Below are positions 28,213 to 34,411 of a DNA stretch of 34,411 bases, in pieces. The stretch's first letter is position 1. Each line of letters starts with the position of its first letter. A program made the position numbers and the translations under genes. The notes below the pieces were generated by a model, which was given only the letters and a program-made list of their open reading frames with translations, did no database searches and was not told where the DNA came from. Source of the stretch: Deltaproteobacteria bacterium (GTDB taxonomy: Bacteria; Myxococcota_A; Polyangia; Polyangiales; Ga0077539); assembly GCA_947477565.1 (NCBI GenBank), contig CANJUR010000053.1:1-34411 (forward strand). Direction: 5' to 3'.

Positions 28213-29874
28213 TCACACCGCGAGGGTGTCGATGCAGACCCGGCGAGCGGCCTCGCGGAGGGCCTCGGCGTCGGCCGCTGCGCCCGCGGCGTCGGCGGCG
28301 GAGGCTCGGGCTTCGACGTCTTTCAGGAAGGCTTCGGTGACGAAGGAGGGGATGTGGCGCAGCGGCTTCTCTCCGGGGAAGGGAGCCGCGGGGAGGCCGG
28401 CACGGTCGATGACCCGCGCGGGGTCGTCGGCGGGGTCGTCGGGGGCGAGGCCCTGGGCCCACGCGTCGTAGGCGTGGACGTACTTCGTCGAGACCACGAG
28501 GTAGGGAATCTCCTCGCGGTTGGACGCTCCATCCATCCGTTGGATGAAGCGCTGGTAGAGCTTGCTCTCGCGGGCGTGGCGCAGCACCGTGCAGCCGGTC
28601 GACCAGTTTTTCACCAGCGCTTCGCCGTCGTAGTCGGCGCTCCAGTGCACGTGGATGGTGTCGTTGTGCTCCTCGTTGCAGAAGCGGAAGCGCCGCTGGT
28701 GGTTGTTCTCATGCGCGGAGACGAGGGCGCTTTCGAGGTTGGCAAAGACTGCGGTCTTCCTGGTCTTCTCCCGAGCGAGAACGATCTTCCCCTTCTCCGA
28801 GGAGTAGAGCCCGAGGGCGCCTTCGACGCCTTTGTGCGCGCGGGGATAGGCCCGATAGAGGTGCCCCTCGAGCTGGTAGGGCGTGCCGCTCGTGCCGGAC
28901 TCGTCGTCGCCGGGATCGACCGTGCAATGATAGAGTTCCGCGCGTTGCTGCAAGGCCGCCGTGGTGTCCGTCGAGACGACGTAGAGGAGATCGTTGAAGG
29001 TGACCTTCGGCTGCCCCTTCGCGTCATACCGAGCCGCGCCGCGCTCCGCGTCGCGCACCGGCGCCGCCGCGGGATCGTTGGAGCCCGCGCCGCCCGCGCC
29101 GCCCGCGCCGCCCGCGCCGCCCGCGCCGTTCTTCGCGAGGGAGTCGCTCGGGACGAGCACCACCACCTCCTTCGCGTCGCCGTAGATGATCGGGCTCATC
29201 GAGCGGTAGTTGTGCGTGACCCGGCCGCCGTTGCGGACGATCCCCATGTCGTTGCCGCGCGCCGTGCTGCTCGCGCTCCAGCCGTGGCGGGTCTGAAAGA
29301 GCACCGAGCCGCTCGGAATCTCGCCCCGCTGGGCCATCCGCTCGTAGGTGTCGGCGTCGAGGACGTGGGCCTGCGCCGTGCCGTAGGGGCTGGAGATCGT
29401 GCGGAGCTTCGAGCCCTCGAGGGGCATCGACGACCACCGGCCGTTACGCATCATCTGCACCATCGCGCCGCGGGAGTTGTTCGGGTCGGCCAGGGTGCCG
29501 CCGTTGAAGCTCGGGATGCCGAGGCGGTCCATGTTGCCGAGGCTGGTCTCGACGCATGACCCGTCCGGGCCGTTGGCGAGGGAGCTGGTGGCGAGCTTCT
29601 TCAGCCAGGGGTGCTCGGGGTTCACCCCCGCGGCGGGCTTCGCGGCGGCGCCCTTCGTGCCGAGCGTCGCCTCGCGCAGCGCGAGGATCGCGACCTGTCC
29701 GGGCTGTGTCGGAAGGGTCTGCGAGAAGGCCCGATACACGAGCTCGACCCAGTTGTGCACCGTCACCTGACGGACACGGCGGGGGGCGCCATCGGGCGTG
29801 CCGAGAAAGGCCCCGCTGGTTTGCTGTTCGCGCGTCGGACGGCTCGGAGCGGAGGCGATGTGCTTGGTCGACAT
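28213..29874 (-). CDS. Probable two-domain peptidoglycan-targeting type VI effector
   Basis: 553 residues. The N-terminal half (about 85-245) has GPDGSCVETSLGNMDRLG with a candidate catalytic Cys107, DPNNSRGAMVQMMRNGRW, GSVLFQTRHGW and NDMGIVRNGGRVTHNYRS, like NlpC/P60 or CHAP peptidases, although the usual His of the GHVGIV strand reads Asp209-Met here. A Gly-Ala linker (250-264) follows. The C-terminal half (about 285-470) has DTIHVHWSADYDGEALVKNW leading into STGC (Ser425-Cys428), matching the HxH...S-x-G-C arrangement of L,D-transpeptidase (YkuD)-like enzymes, the fold of Tlde1-type T6SS effectors. No signal peptide is seen, as expected for T6SS cargo. It lies next to vgrG-PAAR. ATG 29874 is used; TTG 29943 with AAAGGA six bases upstream is an alternative start. 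No immunity gene was recognised nearby. Toxic activity is inference. Confidence 0.65.
   Translation of the reverse strand: MSTKHIASAPSRPTREQQTSGAFLGTPDGAPRRVRQVTVHNWVELVYRAFSQTLPTQPGQVAILALREATLGTKGAAAKPAAGVNPEHPWLKKLATSSLANGPDGSCVETSLGNMDRLGIPSFNGGTLADPNNSRGAMVQMMRNGRWSSMPLEGSKLRTISSPYGTAQAHVLDADTYERMAQRGEIPSGSVLFQTRHGWSASSTARGNDMGIVRNGGRVTHNYRSMSPIIYGDAKEVVVLVPSDSLAKNGAGGAGGAGGAGGAGSNDPAAAPVRDAERGAARYDAKGQPKVTFNDLLYVVSTDTTAALQQRAELYHCTVDPGDDESGTSGTPYQLEGHLYRAYPRAHKGVEGALGLYSSEKGKIVLAREKTRKTAVFANLESALVSAHENNHQRRFRFCNEEHNDTIHVHWSADYDGEALVKNWSTGCTVLRHARESKLYQRFIQRMDGASNREEIPYLVVSTKYVHAYDAWAQGLAPDDPADDPARVIDRAGLPAAPFPGEKPLRHIPSFVTEAFLKDVEARASAADAAGAAADAEALREAARRVCIDTLAV
29083..29127 (-). repeat. 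Gly-Ala-Gly linker-coding tandem repeat
   Basis: A run of near-identical 9-base units (GGCGCGGGC type on the minus strand) encodes five GAG tripeptides between the two halves of the effector candidate. It marks the domain junction and could vary in copy number without a frameshift. Confidence 0.8.
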
Positions 29875-30038
29875 GGCGGATAAACTCGCGGGCCCGGCGC
29901 CCGCTCCCTGTGTATCGCTGAGCGAGTCAGGCGATGCCGTCAACGGAATTCCTTTGAGCAGTGCGCGCGGGAACCTTGTCTCGACCCACGGGGCTTCGCG
30001 CACCCCTTCGGTTGCGCCGAGGTGCGCCCGCCGGGACG

Positions 30039-30212
30039 ATGGCTCGCGAGTTGGCCATCGAGGTGCTGAGGTACGCGGCGCCCGACTCGGCGCCGTGGTG
30101 GAGGGCGGTGGCGGTCCTCGAGGGCGGGACCCTCAGGATGCGGCACGCGGTAGAGCTCGCCGGACGGGTGCTCGACGCGACGGGGGTCACCGACGAAGGG
30201 ATGACCGTGTGA
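30039..30212 (+). CDS. Possible small protein (doubtful)
   Basis: A 57-residue frame, MARELAIEVLRYAAPDSAPW and onward, that would form two amphipathic helices and ends DATGVTDEGMTV. It is divergent from the effector candidate (start 165 bases away). Codon third positions are GC-rich as in real genes, but the ribosome binding site is weak. There is no signal peptide, so it does not look like a periplasmic immunity protein. It is kept as a low-confidence gene. Confidence 0.3.
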   Translation: MARELAIEVLRYAAPDSAPWWRAVAVLEGGTLRMRHAVELAGRVLDATGVTDEGMTV

Positions 30213-30571
30213 GCCCTTTCGAGAGGGCCACCGTTTGCGACCGCGTACCCTGGTTGCTCGACACAGAGACACAGCACCCAAAGAGGACATGAAACGCGAG
30301 TAAATAAGCACAATAGAGTGTGTCTGGTTCTCTGACACACGCAGACAAGGTGGACATAGAGAGGGCTTCGACGGGCCGGGGCCTCGGGCGTCGGCAGTGT
30401 GCGAGGGAAGCCCATCGTTCCCGAGCGTGGCCTGGGCGCGCACGCAGGCGTCCGGGCGCGTCATGAGGTCACGGCGCGGGCCAGCGAGCTCCTCCAGCGC
30501 GGTGAGCGGGTGCTCTCGACGGCGCGAACCAATGGGATGTCAAACCAAAGTAGAAGTGTCGGGTTCTGACC
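30213..30571. other. Gene-free region with lowered GC and a hairpin
   Basis: No gene seen. GCCCT and AGGGC form a short stem just after the small frame's stop (30215-30230) and could help end transcription. Bases 30275-30345 are clearly AT-richer than the surroundings and contain a perfect 7-base stem, GTGTGTC (30318-30324) and GACACAC (30334-30340), with no following T-run. The right part leads into a GTGTCGGGTTCTGACC sequence at about 30556 that borders the IS21 remnant and may be part of that element's end. Confidence 0.5.
30486..30540 (+). repeat. Imperfect direct repeat flanking the IS21 remnant (left copy)
   Basis: The core CGGGTGCTCTCGAC is shared exactly with 31537-31550, and both copies have GAGCTC about 20-25 bases before it and a similar GCGAA...CAA(T/G)GGGA after it. 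In one frame both read QRxERVLST. The pair brackets the IS21 transposase remnant at a distance of about 1 kb and may be a duplicated gene fragment or element-internal repeats. Confidence 0.5.
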
Positions 30572-31009
30572 CTACCCGCGGGCGTCGAGGGAGGCCTTGA
30601 GCTTGCTCTTTTCGCGGACGGTCTTGAGCCTGATCAGCTTCTCCTCGTCGGCGCCCTGCGCGGCGCGCCACGCGCGGATCATCCGCTGCGACGTGCGCAG
30701 ATGCACCGGGGCGAAGCGGTCCGGGTGTTTCACCGTGAGGAGCTCGAAGACCGTCTTGGCCTCCAGCGCGGGGGTGTCCCGGGTGTCCCGGAGCAGCGCC
30801 TCGATCTCCTCGCGGTGCTCGGCGAAGGGGTCCTCTCGGGTGCGCCAGTCGCGCGGCGCTCGCATCTGCGAGGGCAGCGTGGCGGCCGCGATGTACTTGC
30901 GCGCGGTCTTGCGATCCATCCCGGCCTTGATCGCCGCGAGGCCGACCGCGCCGTGCTTGCTCAACTCTTCCATCAGCTTCCTCACCCGGTTGTCGGTCAC
31001 GGGCCTCAC
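30572..31009 (-). pseudogene. Truncated IS21-family transposase IstA
   Basis: 145 residues matching only the N-terminus of IstA: VRKLMEELSKHGAVGLAAIK with AGMDRKTARKYI (helix-turn-helix), RDWRTREDPFAEHREEIEAL, LEAKTVFELL and LRTSQRMIRAWRA. Full IstA is about 400-500 residues with a DDE integrase core; here a stop follows before the core, and no IstB gene is present. The GTG at 31009 opens the frame. It cannot transpose by itself. Downstream on this strand comes GGGTCAGAACCCGACAC, which may belong to the element's terminal region. Confidence 0.78.
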
Positions 31010-31752
31010 GCGCCGGCAGTCGCCCCATGCGACGCCACCGCGCTATCCCGTCGAACCGCCCTCTCCCCAATGGGGCGATGTAGTTGTCGCTCAGCAGCCC
31101 GCCAACTCCGAATCCCAGATGGGGCCAGGGACGTTGGATCGATGATCCCCTCATGCGTGCAGCCTTGAGGACTGTGAGTCACTCAAGAACCGCCCCCACG
31201 TCTCAGTCCCGAAGAGCGCTGCGCAAACGGTAGTTCCCTCGGATATTGTCGATCGCTCAGAATCCCAATGAGGCCTTTGGGCGGGGCCGAGCGGGCCGTC
31301 TTCTGCCACCCGGAGACGTGACGCTACCGGGGCTGGAAGGGCCCCAGTGGGGTCAGCGGGCGATGGATCGCGGGCATGGTGGCGAACGTGAAGCACCGAC
31401 GCGACGCCCGCCTGCGCTGGGAGTAGATTCTCACCGGGTGCACGATCACGGGGCGGCACACTTCGCCGGTGTCGAGGGTCTCGGGCCTGCCGTCGGTGCG
31501 GGGTCCGCGATGAGCTCAAGCTGGCAGCGCCATGAACGGGTGCTCTCGACCGAGCGAAATCAAGGGAGTTGCGCTTACAAGAGAGGGGAACAAAACCCCT
31601 CTGCGGCGAGGGATTTACCGGAGCCTCGCGGTTGCTCCGTTGATCTGCTGAGGCGTCGGTTTCTAAGGATTGCTTCTTGCCGACGAGTTGCTCCCCGGAC
31701 GCTCCGCAGCGGGGCGTCCAATGGACGTGCGCCTACTGAGCATTTGTCACAT
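31010..31752. other. Gene-free IS debris
   Basis: About 740 bases in which no frame on either strand shows a recognisable protein. It includes the right copy of the direct repeat (about 31511-31566). Composition is mixed, with AT-richer parts around 31550-31760. The most likely content is scrambled ends of the IS21 and IS4 elements on either side. Confidence 0.5.
31511..31566 (+). repeat. Imperfect direct repeat flanking the IS21 remnant (right copy)
   Basis: Partner of the repeat at 30486-30540, sharing the exact core CGGGTGCTCTCGAC (31537-31550) and similar flanks on both sides. Confidence 0.5.
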
Positions 31753-32150
31753 CTACGTTCCGCTCTGCACGAGGTGAAACGGCGGCCGGTCTTCGACGCT
31801 GATGCCCTTCGGTCGGCGCAAAAAGAGGTTGGCCTCGATCTCGTCGTCCGTGAATTCGGTAGCGGCCGGAAGATCGTGTGTGGTTCGGGCAGCACGGGAG
31901 AGATGAACGGCTCGGACAGCCACGGTGGCCAGTACGACAGCCCACTTCTGAATCGCCTCCGCACTGCGTAGTTCGTTGTCCTTTACGCGGCAAAGCCCGC
32001 GCTTCCATGCGCGGTGAAACTCCTGGATTCTCCAGAGAAAAGAGTATGCATTGACCACGGCGCAGTCCTGTTGCGCGTCGTCGATCGGCAGCGTTGTGAG
32101 CAGTAACGCGAAATCGTCTTGGAAAAAATTGATCCGACGAGATGTGACGA
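31753..32150 (-). pseudogene. IS4-family (IS50-like) transposase C-terminal fragment
   Basis: On the minus strand the frame from about 32150 reads NFFQDDFALLLTTLPIDDAQ, then VVNAYSFLWRIQEFHRAWKR and CRVKDNELRSAEAIQKWAVV with LATVAVRAVHLSRAART. This matches the end of IS4/Tn5-type DDE transposases (LLTTLP, then the Y-x-x-RW-x-I-E-x-F-H-K-x-W-K-x-G signature carrying the catalytic Glu; here Gln replaces it in RIQEFHRAWK). The N-terminal two thirds are missing, and the C-terminus ends in unrelated residues. It is therefore an inactive remnant. Its lower GC than the neighbouring genes fits an imported element. Confidence 0.78.
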
Positions 32151-32156
32151 ATGCTC

Positions 32157-32203
32157 AGTCTCCTCCTGAGAGAAGGGGCGCGCGGCAGCGCAGGGTGAGG
32201 TCG
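32157..32203. repeat. Possible half of a dispersed repeat
   Basis: GAGAGAAGGGGCGCGCGGC and the following CAGCGCAGGGTGAGG resemble the right half of the GAGAGGGG...GGGTGAGG intergenic repeats seen in many GC-rich bacteria. The matching left half is absent and the transposase homology begins right beside it, so the element may have been cut by the insertion. Weak evidence. Confidence 0.3.
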
Positions 32204-32313
32204 CGCGGGCTTCGTCGCATCACCGGATTCTGGCATCCCATCGAATGCGCGATAGCGAGTCCCTGCGTGTTGAAATCGCTAGAGAATTCGATGTCAGGTC
32301 AGGATCTCTGGAT

Positions 32314-33036
32314 TCAGGACTGAAACGCTGCGGCCAGGGCCCAGGCGAGGGAGAGCGTGTGGGGGTCGCGGTCGCCAGAACGCACCGCGCGCCGCGGGAG
32401 TGCGGCGTCGAGCGGTGATGTGTTGCAACGGGCAAGCGCGTCCCGGAGCTTCGCGCGGGCCTCGTGCATGCGCCAGGCGATGGTTCCTTCGGGGCAGTTG
32501 AGAACCGCGGCGGCCTCCGGGTGGCTCAAGCCCTGGAGGGTGGTCAGCGCGACGGTGGTGCGGAGCAACGGGGAGAGCTGATCGAACGCCCAGAGCAGCT
32601 GGCCGTAGCGCTCGCGAAGCTCGATCGCATGGTGGGGATGGCGGTCGCCGTCGGCGGCCACGGCGAGGGTGATGCGCGGGTCGTTGGGATCGATCGTCGG
32701 GCGGCTCGCGGCGCGTGCGCGCACCTGCAGGGCGCGGTTGACGGCGATGCGGTAGATCCAGGTGAAGAAGGCGCTGCGGCCCTCGAAGTTGCGGAGTTGC
32801 TCCCAGGCGCGGAGAAAGACGTCCTGAGCGACGTCGTCGGCGTCGGACTGGTTGGCCGTGAGCTGCAGCGCGAGCGCACGGATGCGCGGGCGAAACCGTC
32901 GCACCAGCTCGTGGAAGGCGCGGGGATGGCCCTCGCGGGCGGCACGCACCAGCGCTTCCGTCGGTACGGGCGGAGGCAGGTGCGCCACGGGGAGCGCACG
33001 GGCGGGCGTCAGGCGCGGGCGTCGAGGAGTGACCAT
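32314..33036 (-). CDS. ECF-type RNA polymerase sigma factor
   Basis: 240 residues. Region 2 (about 35-105): FHELVRRFRPRIRALALQLT, DADDVAQDVFLRAWEQL and FFTWIYRIAVNRAL. Region 4 (about 150-205): LSPLLRTTVALTTLQGLSHP with EAAAVLNCPEGTIAWRMHEA, a helix-turn-helix. This is the two-domain layout of extracytoplasmic-function sigma factors. A tail of about 35 residues past region 4 (from CNTSPLDAALPRRAV) is extra and could be regulatory. ATG 33036 is used because the frame upstream runs into the divergent gene. No anti-sigma factor adjoins it; the divergent neighbour (113 bases away) is a histidine-kinase-like protein, suggesting control by phosphorylation or partner switching rather than a zinc anti-sigma. 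An AGGAG is not evident before the start. Confidence 0.9.
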   Translation of the reverse strand: MVTPRRPRLTPARALPVAHLPPPVPTEALVRAAREGHPRAFHELVRRFRPRIRALALQLTANQSDADDVAQDVFLRAWEQLRNFEGRSAFFTWIYRIAVNRALQVRARAASRPTIDPNDPRITLAVAADGDRHPHHAIELRERYGQLLWAFDQLSPLLRTTVALTTLQGLSHPEAAAVLNCPEGTIAWRMHEARAKLRDALARCNTSPLDAALPRRAVRSGDRDPHTLSLAWALAAAFQS

Positions 33037-33149
33037 GGACAAACTCCGATCAGGCCGAAAAGACGATCCTTGGGTCAGGAATTTTGCGGGAGCGCTTCGG
33101 GGGGGTCCCGATCGGGGAATAGAGTGGACGTCAGGAGCCGCACATCGAA

Positions 33150-34196
33150 GTGATAGATGAACCTGGAGACCTTTTCCCTCTGTGGGATGAAACCCTGTTT
33201 GCACGGACCAGCACCGCGCGCGTAGTGAATCGCCGTACCGATCGTTTCGGGGGCGAGGCACTGACCATCGCGTTGTCGGCGCTGGCCACGGAAGACCAGG
33301 CGATCGCGCGGGGACTCTACGCATGGCTGTCCGGCATCGAAGATGTCGCCGGGGCCCTGGACGAGCAACCCGGCGTGCGGTCGGAGCGCCTGCGGTCCTA
33401 TCTCGATGCGCACCCGGTGATGGCGCAAATCAGGTCGATGCAGTCTTTCGGACACGCGACGGCGCAGCGAGGGAGCGACCCGCTGTGCGCAAAGGTGATC
33501 CACGACGTGCGGGGCGGTCCGCTCACCGGGCTGCTGATGATGCTGCAGATGGCTGCCGCAGGCCGGGTCGCGCCGGAAGATCTCCTCCGGCTGCATTTCC
33601 GGGTGCGCGATCACCGGAAGATCATGCGCGGCGCGCTGCTCGAACTCGATTCTCCGCGGCGTGCGCGCGACCGGTCGATCAATCACCACAACGTGCAACT
33701 GCTGGTGGAGAAGTGGTCCGGGGCGCGGGTTCCGGTGGCGGGCGGCGCGGGCGCGCGGGTGGTGAGCGTGCGCCTCGATCGGCACTTCGACGGGAGCGTG
33801 TGCGAGAGCTGCGTCGAGTTCACCGCGCTCGACCGGGTGCTCTACAACCTGATCAACAACGCCATCAGTCACGCGTGCGGCGGGAGCGTCCAGGTGGTGC
33901 TCTCCACGGTGCCCCACGACCAGCCGACAAGTCTCCTCGTCGCGGTGGCCAACCGAGTCGCCCCATTCGCTTCGGCGGCCCTTCAGCGGCGCTTCGGTGA
34001 CGACCTCACCGGGTTGTTTGTCGGCGGATACTCGACAACGGGGTCGGGGCTGGGACTGCGAATCTGCGCGGACATGGTCGCAAACGCCTACGGGCTCGAT
34101 GAACCCGAGGACGGGCTGGATGAAGGATACCTCGGCGCGATGCTGGTGAACGACGTGTTTGGCGCATGGTTTCACTGGCCGCTGGTAGACAACTGA
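33150..34196 (+). CDS. Soluble histidine-kinase-like protein
   Basis: 348 residues without transmembrane helices or recognisable sensor domain. A dimerisation/phospho-acceptor-like segment KVIHDVRGGPLTGLLMM places His118 in an H-D-x-R context. The HATPase domain follows: N-box LYNLINNAISHACGG, a G1-like VAVANRVAP in which Asn replaces the usual Asp, and G2 STTGSGLGLRICADMV. ATP binding is plausible, while the altered G1 box leaves catalysis in doubt. The first 105 residues are not recognised. The GTG at 33150 is used, with AGGAG 12 bases upstream (a little far). No response regulator lies next to it; the divergent sigma factor is the obvious candidate partner. It might phosphorylate, bind or sequester the sigma factor, which is inference from position only. 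Confidence 0.78.
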   Translation: MIDEPGDLFPLWDETLFARTSTARVVNRRTDRFGGEALTIALSALATEDQAIARGLYAWLSGIEDVAGALDEQPGVRSERLRSYLDAHPVMAQIRSMQSFGHATAQRGSDPLCAKVIHDVRGGPLTGLLMMLQMAAAGRVAPEDLLRLHFRVRDHRKIMRGALLELDSPRRARDRSINHHNVQLLVEKWSGARVPVAGGAGARVVSVRLDRHFDGSVCESCVEFTALDRVLYNLINNAISHACGGSVQVVLSTVPHDQPTSLLVAVANRVAPFASAALQRRFGDDLTGLFVGGYSTTGSGLGLRICADMVANAYGLDEPEDGLDEGYLGAMLVNDVFGAWFHWPLVDN

Positions 34197-34250
34197 GCAG
34201 GGATCCGGGATTCGCGTCGGAAACACATGATTTCCAGGTGAATCTACCGT

Positions 34251-34284
34251 CACGTCGAGCCCCCACCCCCGGCCCCGCCCCCAC
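34251..34284 (+). repeat. GC-rich dispersed intergenic repeat, copy 2 (partial)
   Basis: The 34 bases from CACGTCGAGCCCCC onwards are identical to 34321-34354, exactly 70 bases further on. The palindromic GTGGGGG arm is missing here; the sequence goes on with GGAGCCTCC instead. It lies in the 215-base region after the histidine-kinase-like gene, where no other feature was seen. Confidence 0.85.
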
Positions 34285-34320
34285 GGAGCCTCCAGGTCCG
34301 CCGCAGTCGAAGGACGAAGG

Positions 34321-34372
34321 CACGTCGAGCCCCCACCCCCGGCCCCGCCCCCACAAGTGGGGGCAGGGTGGG
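34321..34372 (+). repeat. GC-rich dispersed intergenic repeat, copy 3 (full)
   Basis: A full copy: the GAGCCCCCACCCCC block, then GGCCCCGCC, then a palindrome CCCCCAC-AA-GTGGGGG followed by CAGGGTGGGCA. It matches the element at 21-68 in inverted orientation. The palindrome can fold into a 7-base-pair stem. Confidence 0.8.
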
Positions 34373-34411
34373 CAGAGCAGAGTGGTCAGGCCCGACCCCG
34401 GAATGGTGGAT

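Noticed and set aside
29875..30003. Longer N-terminus for the effector candidate
   Set aside because: The added codons have a lower third-position GC than the rest of the gene. A TTG at 29943 with a good AAAGGA remains possible, so this is only a weak rejection.
30318..30340. Hairpin as an intrinsic terminator
   Set aside because: The stem is perfect but neither strand has a T-run after it.
31246..31971. 241-codon plus-strand frame in the IS debris
   Set aside because: It is antisense to the IS4-type remnant in its second half and shows no recognisable protein pattern.
1..34411. CRISPR array, rRNA operon, prophage or replication origin
   Set aside because: No regularly spaced short repeats with unique spacers, no rRNA signatures, no phage structural genes other than the VgrG/PAAR spike, and no DnaA-box cluster were seen.

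Overview
The window is a GC-rich (roughly two-thirds G+C by eye), densely coding stretch of bacterial chromosome. The gene content points to Myxococcota, most likely the Polyangia/Sandaracinus side. The signs are eukaryote-like Ser/Thr kinases with C-terminal periplasmic tails, a PEGA protein beside a kinase, a fused kinase/ATPase/GAF/sigma-54 activator, a MopE-type Asp-rich metal-binding motif, Asp/Ala/Gly-rich lipoproteins, and a VgrG/PAAR cassette among decayed insertion sequences. This placement is inference from gene style; there is no rRNA or housekeeping marker to prove it.

Layout. 1-3.6 kb: a PLP-dependent D-cysteine desulfhydrase/ACC-deaminase-like enzyme (-) divergent from a Rieske oxygenase (+), which converges on D-Ala-D-Ala ligase (-). 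3.77-7.0 kb: two paralogous radical SAM/SPASM enzymes flank a small protein with an N-terminal zinc ribbon, a hydrophobic/lipobox-like segment and three C-terminal Tyr-Gly-x-Pro...Asp-[Ser/Ala]-Gly repeats. It has its own AT-rich upstream region and a strong Shine-Dalgarno. This looks like an undescribed RiPP-like or surface-protein modification system and is the best candidate for novelty. 7.0-11.35 kb: a minus-strand run of AI-2E-family permease, enoyl-CoA hydratase and a membrane sulfatase/phosphatase-superfamily protein. 11.5-12.74 kb: two small proteins (one a free-standing UvrD-tail-like domain behind a hairpin leader), tRNA-Ser(GCU) and a four-helix membrane protein. 12.85-17.6 kb: a CE2-like esterase lipoprotein, an FGE-fold lipoprotein lacking the active-site cysteines, a Ser/Thr kinase, and a translationally coupled TPR/PEGA protein. 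17.6-18.3 kb: two small lipoproteins (-). 18.4-24.5 kb: a two-gene unit (-) of a catalytically dead HtrA-like PDZ protein followed by a 1,672-residue kinase-ATPase-TPR-GAF-sigma-54 activator.

24.8-32.2 kb is an accessory island: remains of IS91-, IS21- and IS4-type transposases surround a VgrG spike, a PAAR-like tip protein and a convergent gene for a probable two-domain peptidoglycan-targeting type VI effector (NlpC/P60- or CHAP-like half, Gly-Ala linker, L,D-transpeptidase-like half). 32.3-34.2 kb: an ECF-type sigma factor divergent from a soluble histidine-kinase-like protein. The two ends of the window carry copies of the same GC-rich intergenic repeat in opposite orientation.

The regulatory and envelope genes dominate: kinases, PEGA and PDZ sensors, sigma factors, lipoproteins and secreted hydrolases. 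This fits a predatory or social soil bacterium, but no single pathway unites the whole window. No CRISPR array, rRNA, prophage or replication origin was seen.
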